This document shows positions 1-8,597 of a DNA stretch of 58,029 bases, piece by piece (position 1 is the stretch's first letter; each line of letters starts with the position of its first letter). The position numbers were made by a program, and so were the translations under genes. Under the pieces are notes generated by a model, which was given only the letters and a program-made list of their open reading frames with translations, did not search any database and had not been told where the DNA came from. The stretch comes from Jaenimonas drosophilae (lineage: Eukaryota > Euglenozoa > Kinetoplastea > Trypanosomatida > Trypanosomatidae): the NCBI GenBank assembly GCA_030849065.1, contig JASAON010001563.1:1-58029 (forward strand). The letters run 5' to 3'.

Positions 1-690
1 CGCAACACACAGTCCGGCGGCTGCCTCCCTCGTCGGGTTTGAGCAGCCACCATCATCATCATCATCATCCGCTATACACATTCGTCAGACTACTTCATGA
101 TGATGATGGGTTACATCATCATACATGGCAATAGACGAGTGAATCGTGCGGGAGGATTGTTTGCTCTGATTGTTTCATGTCTTGAGAAGCTGCCAACTCT
201 CCGTACCGAACTCACACACGCACGAACGAAGATCATTCATCATCACAACAGCACGACGATGATGGTACATGATCTCTAACGCCGCCGTCAGCCGCCACCT
301 TCCTGACATTGCATCTTCTCATCATCCATGCGGCGAGAGGAGGTGGGATCGGCCGTCTTGTGTGCGGATGCGTCGAGTGCCGTGGCGGAGTACCTCCGAT
401 TTGAAGTTGGATGTTGGTGGTGCTGTTGAGGATGTTCCTCCTCGCGGTGTTCGTTGCCACAGCCACAACACTTGGCAATGGCAGAGAAGATTACTCAGCA
501 CATAATGAAGTAGAGCACCTGTGTTGGGGCTACATCAACCAAAGAGTAACACGCAAGAGGTTGATGGAGAAAAAAAAAATGTGGATGCAAACATCGTCGT
601 GGAGTGTGTGTCTTGTGTTGCAGTGATGGTGTGTTCTCATCCAATACCGTGGCACCTCATCATCCTCGCAAACAATGTGTTGAGCCACTA
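1..690. other. Gene-poor left edge with CAT microsatellite
   Basis: No convincing coding region is seen in the first 690 bases. There is a (CAT)n microsatellite at about 48-69. At about 565-580 an A-rich run gives a polypyrimidine tract on the minus strand, as expected ahead of another minus-strand gene whose body would lie to the left, partly or wholly outside the window. The short minus-strand frame at 233-478 begins with a non-ATG codon and resembles nothing I know, so I do not call it. Most of this stretch is probably the 3' untranslated and intergenic part of the neighbouring transcript. Confidence 0.5.
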
Positions 691-3333
691 CTACTGCTTC
701 TGCTCTTGTTGGATGGCGAGGAGCGTTTCGAAGCCGTTGAGGTCGCGAAGACGATCGCGAAGTGTTGTGGAGATGGAGCAGAGGCTTGAGATGCAGATGG
801 AGATGTTCTTTTGCCCAGATGTGCAGTGCGCACGCCACACATGCAGCTTGCGCACCAACGTTGGCATCGACTGAAGATGTTTGGCGGCGGAGATGCTGGC
901 AAGGAGCTGCGCAGACTTACGCAGCGAACGAAGCGTGTGGAGGAGTACATCCATCGCCATCTTCTTCTCGAGCATGCGGGCCACCTCTGCGTTGGCATCG
1001 CCGACTAGGCGCAGCGCACGTGACAAGACGAGGGCGGCGTTGCCAAGCGACACCAACTCCGACGTCGGGTTGCGAAGCAGCGCGGATGAATGCGTGGAGC
1101 TGGACGCACCCTCCACCACCATGTGCATCTCCTCCTCCGTTGGCAGGGTGGCATATTCTAGAATAGAAAGGAGGAGCTCGAGATGCTGTGGCTGCGGGTG
1201 GTCGGTGAGCTCCTCTGAAGGTCGCACCAAGGCCATCAACGTAATGAGATGCTCCACATGAGTCCAAGCCAGACCAACTGAGGCGTGGTACATGCTTGTG
1301 TTGGTGTGCGAAGAAACACAGGCCATGGCATCCCCTAGCCAGCGCCAGAGAAGAAAGCGGTTGTCAGGATCGTTGCGCCACGCACCACCATCGCGATCCA
1401 CGCACTTCGCCAGCGTTCGGAAGATGCTTGCGGTGATGGCCAACATGGGAAGCGGTGCCTCCGCCGAGGTGTTCTCGGCCACAAAGCGTCGCACGAGACC
1501 CCACAGTACCACCTCCAGCGAGAGATGTTGCGGGGTGTGCAGCACCTCCACCGAGGGCGATGCACGAATGAGTTGGTTGTATAAGACGGAGCTCAAGGCC
1601 TCAATGAGTCGCGCCTCCGCACTTCCGTGCTCCAACGATGCCCGGCTGACACGTGTGGCGCAGTCGTACATGGCCTCTCGGCATGCGTGCATAAACGCAG
1701 CCGCATCAAGATAGCTACGTACAGAGGCGGGCAGCTCATCGGAGGTGGTGGACGTGAGGCGCAGCGCCAAGGTTGCGGCGGCTGTTTGGTGCATCGTGGT
1801 GGTGGTGATGTCGAGGCACCGCGACATGATGCCGACCACGACGGATTCCTGCACCTCTTGAGACGTTGGCACCTCCACAAGTTGCTGATACACGCACAAC
1901 ATCTCTGCTGACCATGTTGGCCGTGGCTTCTCCATCAGCCTGCCCCACAGACGCTCCGCAAGGCTAACGAAGAAGTACATTGCAATACCTTCTTCACGTG
2001 GATGTTTGGCAAAGGCTGTGCTAACGAAGTAGTTGCGCCACAACATCACGAGTGGTGCGCCATCGCTGCCCAGCGCACACACAACCGCCATAGAAAAAGG
2101 GCTCAACAAGGCAGATAATCCATCCAGCACCTGCGGCAGCACCTGCTCAACGGGTACATCACCATGACCGTGCGAGAGGCGCAACATCATGGCAACGAGG
2201 TTGTTGCACACGTCCTTGGCCACTTCCTCGGGTACGTCCTGCGTGGAGGTCTCACAGCCCACCACAACCACACCCACTAGCTGTAGCGCTGAATGCAACA
2301 GCTCCACTTGCTGCACAACGTCACGACTCGGCGTGTCGGTGGAGCTCGGCGGTGCGTTCACAATGGCGGTGCTGCAACGAATAATCATCTTCATCGCGGG
2401 GAGGACGCCACCACGCAACGCGAAGAGCGCCGCCGCGCCAACATCATTGGTGGAATCGATGATCTCCCGACACCGGCGTAGCGTGTTTAGCTCTTCTTCA
2501 CTTGCCGTAGCACCATCATGGCCACCGCGGAGCATCTCAACCGCCTGGCACAATTCTTCTGCTGGATTACTATTTGGTGTCCTGCCAACACTGGTGTTGC
2601 GGGAGTGTGCCATGAATGCCTCACTCTGCAGCAGCTCTGCCTCCGCACGGCGGAGGTAGGCCATCTGCGCCAATGCTTCCGCATTTGTTGGCTCCAACTT
2701 CAGCGCCGCTTGCACATCCGCAATCGCCTCCACAGGACGACGTAAAAAGCGCAGCGCATGCGCTCGTCGAAGCAGCGCCTTCACGTTTCTCGCATTCCGC
2801 CTCAGCACAAAAGTGGCATCTTCCGATGCTTCCAGATATTTGCATAGCTTGTTGTGTACCAAGGCACGGTTGTTGCGCAACACCTCATCGAGATCCTCAT
2901 CCACGCGATTCAGCGTGATGGCGCTGCTATACAATTGCAAGGCTGCTGGCCAATCGGCACGTCGCACCGCAGAGGCAGCCTCCTCCTTCTTGGCCTGCGC
3001 CTCCTCCAAGCACACAAGCTCTGATTTGGTGTAGAGCGACGCATCGCGTTTAGTGTTGGAGGTGAAGGATGGTGGTGCATCGGCCTCACGCAACAAGGCA
3101 TCAATGACATCATCTCGCTCGAAGCGGCTGTAGTACTTTGGCTCATAGCGCATCTTCACTTGCGTGAGACGTTGTTGCTCCGCCAGTGCCGCCGCCTCCT
3201 TCATGCGCTCAGCCCGCTCTTCACGTTTCTGAACCTCCTCCATTGGATCTCCCTCGAGGATGTCATGAATGGCCTCTTGCACATCATCGATGCGCTGCAG
3301 CCAGGAATCAATCTGTGCCGCCCCGCAACTCAT
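691..3333 (-). CDS. TTC12: TTC12-like TPR/ARM protein, axonemal dynein assembly factor
   Basis: This 880-residue protein has the architecture of TTC12, a cytoplasmic factor needed to preassemble dynein arms before they enter the flagellum. A short N-terminal helix (IDSWLQRIDDVQEAI) with a charged linker resembles the TTC12 start. Three TPR-like helical hairpins follow at about residues 100-215, the second and third reading NNRALVHNKLCKYLEASED and KALLRRAHALRFLRRPVEA. The rest is a long alpha-helical, armadillo-like region. Near the C-terminus the LVSLGNAALVLSRALRL segment and the final LRDRLRDLNGFETL match the equivalent TTC12 positions. It is somewhat longer than the human protein (about 700 residues). 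The family role is known; its role here is inferred. It is the leftmost called gene of a minus-strand array that also contains CFAP65. UNC45-type or SPAG1-type TPR proteins are alternatives. Confidence 0.68.
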   Translation of the reverse strand: MSCGAAQIDSWLQRIDDVQEAIHDILEGDPMEEVQKREERAERMKEAAALAEQQRLTQVKMRYEPKYYSRFERDDVIDALLREADAPPSFTSNTKRDASLYTKSELVCLEEAQAKKEEAASAVRRADWPAALQLYSSAITLNRVDEDLDEVLRNNRALVHNKLCKYLEASEDATFVLRRNARNVKALLRRAHALRFLRRPVEAIADVQAALKLEPTNAEALAQMAYLRRAEAELLQSEAFMAHSRNTSVGRTPNSNPAEELCQAVEMLRGGHDGATASEEELNTLRRCREIIDSTNDVGAAALFALRGGVLPAMKMIIRCSTAIVNAPPSSTDTPSRDVVQQVELLHSALQLVGVVVVGCETSTQDVPEEVAKDVCNNLVAMMLRLSHGHGDVPVEQVLPQVLDGLSALLSPFSMAVVCALGSDGAPLVMLWRNYFVSTAFAKHPREEGIAMYFFVSLAERLWGRLMEKPRPTWSAEMLCVYQQLVEVPTSQEVQESVVVGIMSRCLDITTTTMHQTAAATLALRLTSTTSDELPASVRSYLDAAAFMHACREAMYDCATRVSRASLEHGSAEARLIEALSSVLYNQLIRASPSVEVLHTPQHLSLEVVLWGLVRRFVAENTSAEAPLPMLAITASIFRTLAKCVDRDGGAWRNDPDNRFLLWRWLGDAMACVSSHTNTSMYHASVGLAWTHVEHLITLMALVRPSEELTDHPQPQHLELLLSILEYATLPTEEEMHMVVEGASSSTHSSALLRNPTSELVSLGNAALVLSRALRLVGDANAEVARMLEKKMAMDVLLHTLRSLRKSAQLLASISAAKHLQSMPTLVRKLHVWRAHCTSGQKNISICISSLCSISTTLRDRLRDLNGFETLLAIQQEQKQ

Positions 3334-3600
3334 CCTGGAGTGTGTCGGTGCGCCAACACTCCTGTCTTGTGCCTAAACTACAAGAATACAAAGATGAAGA
3401 AGTGATATGTACCACACCGGTGCTCACTTGCACAGACATGCAAACATGAAGAGATGTTGTTGTATAGCACAGAGAGATAAGGTATTCTGTGACGACTGAG
3501 GGGCACCATGGCTCACTTGGCAATCCAACACACACACACATCCACATTCACCAAAAAAAAAAATTTGTTGTGTTGTGTGTTGCGGCATTCGGACCACGGA

Positions 3601-3804
3601 CTATGATCGACGCCGCTGATCATTCATGATGGTGTTCCACGTTGGCGTGGCCCCATCTTCTCTCAAATTGGCGATCTCATCGGGGTAGATGGAGAACTGA
3701 ACCACCTCTGCGAAGCGATCATCAGCAGCCGTGTATTCATTGCCGGCGGTGAGCGTTTGGCGCTGGCCCGTTGGCGGAGCACCACTCGATCCTACGTCGT
3801 TCAT
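3601..3804 (-). CDS. Small orphan protein, 67 residues
   Basis: I do not recognise this frame. It starts with ATG, ends with TAG and codes a hydrophilic 67-residue protein ending in a basic NDQRRRS tail; the middle (VQFSIYPDEIANLREDG) looks like an ordered helix. What supports it as a gene is position: it lies in the coding strand between two larger genes, and a purine-rich stretch at 3863-3897 gives a polypyrimidine tract on its own strand less than 100 bases upstream, followed by AG dinucleotides, the usual trans-splicing set-up. There is no signal peptide or membrane segment. It could be a small axonemal or RNA-binding protein, or a chance frame. Confidence 0.42.
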   Translation of the reverse strand: MNDVGSSGAPPTGQRQTLTAGNEYTAADDRFAEVVQFSIYPDEIANLREDGATPTWNTIMNDQRRRS

Positions 3805-4152
3805 TGTGTTTCGTGCTTCCGCTCATAAACAACAAGATGTTCTGCAACTTGGTGTTGCAAACAAAATGAAAAGAAGAGAACAAAAAAAGGAGGATATGAT
3901 TCCGTGCATGGATTGAGAACAGCAATACCTCTGGCAATGACGATCATTATGTTGTTGTTGTTGTTGTGGCGTAGAAACATCCGCAAGGATCTAACAAGTG
4001 GGTGACGAGTCTAGTGAAGTGAGTAGCAACACGCATCCACCCATACACGTACGTGAATAAATGTGCGCGTGTGTGTGTGTGTGGTTGCGTAGCCAGTGAA
4101 GCATGTACAGGTACGGAATAAATATATCAAAGCATGAAGATCATCTACGGTT
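3805..4152. other. Intergenic stretch with splice tract and two microsatellites
   Basis: This gap holds the polypyrimidine tract (minus strand of 3863-3897) that probably serves the 67-residue gene, a (GTT)n run at 3951-3967 and a (GT)n run at about 4063-4084. I see no coding or structured RNA signal. Confidence 0.5.
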
Positions 4153-6579
4153 TCAGCTCAACACGGCGGCGGAATGAACGAGGCCGAAGCTGTTGCTGCT
4201 CGTGTTGCGCGCCACGTCGGCGGTGGCCGCTGCTTGACGAATCGCATTGGCTAGAATGTTGTCGGCGGCGATCATCTTTTGTGCGGCGGTGGTTTTTTCA
4301 TTGAAGACGCGCACCGCTTGTTGTTGTCGGGCAATCACATCTCTGCGTCGCCGGGCAATGGACCTCTGTGGCGCCTCATCGTCCGTCGTGGCGATCTCAT
4401 CGACGCGCTCATCAATTTTTTGGAGCTCCTCGGCAATATCATCGGCGTAGAGGAGCTCGGCAAAGAACACCTCGTCATGGTGAAACACAATCATGCGCAG
4501 CCGGTCTAGTTGCTCCTCCGACATGAGCTCCGCCATGTTTACGTTGTAGTCGCAGAGGGCGGATGTGCTATCGAAGGTGTTGCCGTCCAAGAAGGATGAG
4601 AAGGCGAAGAAGTTTGGCGCATCAAAATTTTCACGACGCGAGCTCAAATCAGCCGTGGAGGCGTAGGCCGCGAGTGGCACCGCTGCCGCCACAACAACAT
4701 CAGCATCTCCACCAGCAGCAGCAGTAGTAGGGGGTGCCTTGGCTGGCGGAGGTGGCGTGGATCGTGTGATGGGTTGAGGTGCTGCGGCTGTTTCTGGGGC
4801 CGCAGCCGCAGGAGGCGGCGGGTTTGGCGCCAACACCGCCGATGATGAGCTCGACTCCACAAATGGCGGAGCTGGCCTCTTCTCATTTTCCCCATTTGCT
4901 GTACGTGGCGGAGGTACGTCCTGTGGAGGAGATGAGTTCGTCTTCTTCGTTGGCTGTGATTTGTGTGCGCCATCTTCATGCCGCGGCGACGAACGTCGTG
5001 GGCGGCTTGGCGAGCCCGCCTCTGCGCGCATCGTCTCGAGCCACCGTCGCGCCTCGCGAATGCGCTCATCCAGCGACATTGCGGCACGTGGAGGTGGAGG
5101 TGGTGGCGGAGGTGGTGGTGGTGTTTGTACTCCTGCACTGTGTAAGGATGTTGTGTCACCAACGCCAATGGATTGTTGGCTGCTGCGTGAGCGTCGTGAT
5201 GGGCTGCGGTTCCGTTGAGTTGGCAACGTGCTGCCATGCGGTGATGATGATCGTACCGGGCTCTTGCAGTGCGGGCAGACAACCTCTTCATGCTGGCTCT
5301 CTGCTCTGCTGCTGTTGCGGCCTGGGCTGATGTATTTGCGTGTTTCTTCACGCACTACACGTCGATCATCATCGCGTGCATCACGATGTTGGCGATGGCG
5401 ATGTGGAGGGGAGGAGCTACTCCGTGGCGGCGTCTTTTCCACCGCGCGGTGATGAAAATTGGCGGAATCGCGAGCGGGGGAGCTCTTTTTCCTTGTGTTG
5501 TTGTTGTTGTTGTTAGCTGTTGATCGGCGTGGAGCATGATCTTGTGTGCGTCTCGGAGATACATCATCATTGCGCCGAGGCGGTGAAGACCGGCGCGGCA
5601 CATCAGCAGCGCTGCGACGAGGGCTTTCACACCGGCGTTGGCGTGGCGTGGTTGATGGCCGTTCGCGTGAGCGCTGGCGGCGATCATCCATCATCGCATC
5701 ATCATCATAATCATCACGACGTCGGCGTGGTGTGGTTGATTGAGATGGATTGCGCCGAGGGCTGCGGCCTTCTCGTGAACGATCATCATTCATGTTGCCG
5801 CTACGTCTGCCACTCACGCGCCGATCATCTTCACCGCGACGCGGCGTTGTTGTTGTTGATGGACGTGAGCTCCTGCGCGGAGATCGGCCATCATCTACTT
5901 CACGTGATCGGTTGCGTCCTGCAGACTTTTCACGAGGTGGCGGCCTCCGACGTCCTTCTTCGTATTCGCGTTTAGGGCCGCGATGATCATACTCATCAGG
6001 ATGAGCATGGCGGCGCTCTCCGCTCATCCGCGGACGATCATCGACGCCACGCCGCGGTGTGGTCGGGGGATGGGAACTACGCCGAGGTGATCGGCCATCA
6101 CCACCATCATCGCGTGAGCGACGGCGGTGAGCATCAACTTCGGTATCGTGCCGCCTGCGTGGTGTGGTGGATTGAGATGGATGGCGTCGAGGGCTGCGGC
6201 CATCGTGGAACTCCTCTTCATAATTGTGCGAGGCCGGATAGCGCTCATCATCATCATCGTGGCGTCGTGCTTCACTCTTTCTCCGACGACCTCCATCATC
6301 AACACGGCGAGGAGAGCGTCCATCACGCGGCTGACGGTTATGATGATGGTCTCTCTGCTCCGACCAACTTGCCTCGGTACTTCGAAGAGATGGCCTACCT
6401 TCACCATGCCGTGGCTTCCGATCTCGTTCAGTGTTGCTGTGGTAGTTGTTGCGCTCTCCAACCTCTGTGTGCATGTAAGCGGACTTGGGTGGAGCAGAGC
6501 TCATCTCGTGCATCGAGAGTCGTCCATCTCGAGTTCGGCGAGGCGATCGCGAGAAATCTAACCCCTCGGAAGCGCGCAT
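4153..6579 (-). CDS. SR-like protein with RSPRR repeats and polyproline
   Basis: This 808-residue protein is mostly low complexity. From about residue 10 to 350 it repeats a DGRSPRR / STTPRRR theme in an Arg, Asp and Ser rich background, resembling the RS domains of splicing and mRNA-maturation factors and offering many SP/TP kinase sites. A single CPHC pair sits near the middle, too little for a zinc finger. Twelve consecutive prolines follow near residue 495 and then a short helix (SLDERIREARRWLETMR). The last 150 residues are different: an acidic, helical, probably folded domain (HHDEVFFAELLYADDIAEEL, then an Arg/Gln-rich coiled stretch). The first in-frame ATG at 6579 is used; the frame opens two codons earlier at TTG. 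No RRM is visible, so a role in RNA processing is only suggested by composition. Confidence 0.62.
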   Translation of the reverse strand: MRASEGLDFSRSPRRTRDGRLSMHEMSSAPPKSAYMHTEVGERNNYHSNTERDRKPRHGEGRPSLRSTEASWSEQRDHHHNRQPRDGRSPRRVDDGGRRRKSEARRHDDDDERYPASHNYEEEFHDGRSPRRHPSQSTTPRRRHDTEVDAHRRRSRDDGGDGRSPRRSSHPPTTPRRGVDDRPRMSGERRHAHPDEYDHRGPKREYEEGRRRPPPREKSAGRNRSREVDDGRSPRRSSRPSTTTTPRRGEDDRRVSGRRSGNMNDDRSREGRSPRRNPSQSTTPRRRRDDYDDDAMMDDRRQRSRERPSTTPRQRRCESPRRSAADVPRRSSPPRRNDDVSPRRTQDHAPRRSTANNNNNNTRKKSSPARDSANFHHRAVEKTPPRSSSSPPHRHRQHRDARDDDRRVVREETRKYISPGRNSSRAESQHEEVVCPHCKSPVRSSSPHGSTLPTQRNRSPSRRSRSSQQSIGVGDTTSLHSAGVQTPPPPPPPPPPPRAAMSLDERIREARRWLETMRAEAGSPSRPRRSSPRHEDGAHKSQPTKKTNSSPPQDVPPPRTANGENEKRPAPPFVESSSSSAVLAPNPPPPAAAAPETAAAPQPITRSTPPPPAKAPPTTAAAGGDADVVVAAAVPLAAYASTADLSSRRENFDAPNFFAFSSFLDGNTFDSTSALCDYNVNMAELMSEEQLDRLRMIVFHHDEVFFAELLYADDIAEELQKIDERVDEIATTDDEAPQRSIARRRRDVIARQQQAVRVFNEKTTAAQKMIAADNILANAIRQAAATADVARNTSSNSFGLVHSAAVLS

Positions 6580-6833
6580 CGTCAATGAGCTTCAACAAAT
6601 GTTGGAGATGATGATGTTGGTGCTCAACACACCACGACTACTTCACGAACAAACACACAAGTGAAAAAAAAAAAGAAGAGGATCTCACACGTACGTACAC
6701 AGTCTCCACATTCTTTGCATGATGATGTTCATGATTACTCAGCAGAGTTGATAGCAGGACCCAAACATGCAATAGCAGAATATGAATATAAGAAACAACA
6801 ACAACAACAATGCCAGACATTGCCTTCACAACA

Positions 6834-8033
6834 TCAAAGAACCACTTCACGAAGTACGCGGCCCAAATCACGGATACAAGGGTAGCCCTGCTGAATCTCG
6901 CACTTGCGCTGATGGCGCATCATCCACATCACTTCACTCATCATCATGGTCATGGATTCACGGGCAACGATTGCGCTTGGTGGCAGTTTCTGCAGAACAG
7001 CCGATATGCGCTGCATCAAACGCGTGAGGAGGCGGAGATCATCGTCGGTGGTGTGCAGCAAACATTCAGCATGAACCACGGATGGCCGAGTACCAACCCA
7101 TCGAATCGGTAGCACATCACTCACTGTGGCACACTTTGTTGGCTCATCGCCACGAAGTTGTACGCCCATGTAGCACAATGTGATGGCGATGCCATGCGGA
7201 TCGCCATCGACGACCGCCGCCATCGGCCACTGGGGAGCCAGTCGGTGTATTCGTTGTAGGAACGTACGTGCAGCAACACATGGGTAGCCCTTTGTTGTCA
7301 TGAAGAAGAGTCGTGGATCATCTGAGTGCTCTCGTGGAGATGCACGCAGCAACTGGTGCTCCTTCACCTCCATCTCCACCAATGACCGCAGCGACGCCTC
7401 TTTTTCCACGATGATGAGCCCCGCATTGTCCAGGACGTTGACGGCTTCGATGCCCAACGCCACATCACCACTCAGCAACATCCCGCCAGCACCGTAGTGC
7501 TCCACGTGGAGCCGATCAACGTGAAGAGACTGGGGCATACGTACGTCCATCTCTAAACAGCCCACCAAGATGGATTTGGGGGCAGCGGTGATGCCGAGCT
7601 CCTCACGTGAATATGGCAGGCGCGTCTTCTGCTCCACCTCATTTGCACAGATGCTTCTTGTGGGTGCCCTTGACAGCCACTGGCCAACACATCGAATGCT
7701 TCTGCTGACTTGTGCTTGGCTTCCAAAAATGTGTGTGCTGGAGTAGTACAGGTCTCGCTCACTTGGCCGTACACCGGCACCAGTGCAGGTGTGCCCAAAC
7801 ACGTGAGACAACACGACACACGCACGTGTGATGGCGAGAAGTTGATGCGTAGACGGTGTACCATCACACCTCTGTTTCTTGGCGGGTGGCAGAGATGCAC
7901 CTTCATCGCCACACCTCTTCTTCTTCTTCACTCGTGCTCTCGCGCATGACGCGATGCCGAAGAATTTTTCAAGCAGCTGCAGGACGAAAACCTCCGTCTC
8001 TGCAATCAACGGTGGCACGTCCTCGTTCTTCAT
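6834..8033 (-). CDS. SPO11: SPO11, meiotic topoisomerase VI A-like DNA transesterase
   Basis: SPO11 makes the double-strand breaks that start meiotic recombination. The 399-residue protein has the family layout. The winged-helix catalytic region has RDLYYSSTHIFG at about 93-104; the second tyrosine, Y97, is the expected DNA-linking residue. The TOPRIM fold supplies IIVEKEASLRSL at about 207-218 with E210 as the metal-binding acid, and VVDGDPHGI with D276 and D278. The KGYPCVAARTFLQ segment between them is the typical topoisomerase VI A helix. The N-terminal 60 residues carry a KKKK run that may act as a nuclear localisation signal. All key residues are intact, so it should be active. The length is normal. 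It sits between an SR-like gene and the NDK-array gene, with no functional link seen. Confidence 0.88.
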   Translation of the reverse strand: MKNEDVPPLIAETEVFVLQLLEKFFGIASCARARVKKKKRCGDEGASLPPAKKQRCDGTPSTHQLLAITRACVVLSHVFGHTCTGAGVRPSERDLYYSSTHIFGSQAQVSRSIRCVGQWLSRAPTRSICANEVEQKTRLPYSREELGITAAPKSILVGCLEMDVRMPQSLHVDRLHVEHYGAGGMLLSGDVALGIEAVNVLDNAGLIIVEKEASLRSLVEMEVKEHQLLRASPREHSDDPRLFFMTTKGYPCVAARTFLQRIHRLAPQWPMAAVVDGDPHGIAITLCYMGVQLRGDEPTKCATVSDVLPIRWVGTRPSVVHAECLLHTTDDDLRLLTRLMQRISAVLQKLPPSAIVARESMTMMMSEVMWMMRHQRKCEIQQGYPCIRDLGRVLREVVL

Positions 8034-8597
8034 TTACTCCTAAATGGAGATAGAGCTAGAGGGTGGCATACGTTTGATGTGCGCATGAATATGCGCGTGA
8101 GCGTGTGATTTGAGACTTTGCAGCGTTGTGTGGATGAAGCTCTCATACACCAAGATATTCTCACGACTACCAAAGATACAAGAAGAGAAGAGAACCATGT
8201 ATACATCATATAGAAGGAGGTATTCCATGAGCACAGGTAGCGTCATACTGTAGCAGCAGTTGCAATGTGCGGTACGAGAGTTGGTTGTGTGTTGGTGAAG
8301 CGTGGTCTGCCGTCATGTGCAAACCACCTCGAGAGTACAAGTGGAACAATGCATGATGAAGATGTTGTTGTGTGGATTCGTTGGTCCCGCACACATTCGT
8401 CGCATCATGAGTTCTTGAATGGGGTGGGAGGTTCAGAAGAGGTGCGTGTGTGGGAGATCATATCTACATCATGAGGACCTCCATCCAGGCCAACTATGGC
8501 CCCACACCATCATTCCGCCGCCTGCAGAGAAGCGGATGATTGGGTGGGGCAGTACGTACCGTGCCACACATCTTCTCTTCACTCTCCTACTATACAT
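8034..8597. other. Intergenic region between NDK-array gene and SPO11
   Basis: This 564-base gap contains a purine tract at about 8180-8196 (polypyrimidine on the coding strand), roughly 150 bases upstream of the SPO11 start, which probably directs its trans-splicing. I see no gene or structured RNA. Confidence 0.5.

Noticed and set aside
233..478. 81-codon minus-strand frame at the left edge
   Set aside because: It starts with TTG and its composition follows the local CAT/GTG-rich DNA; no homology is recognised.
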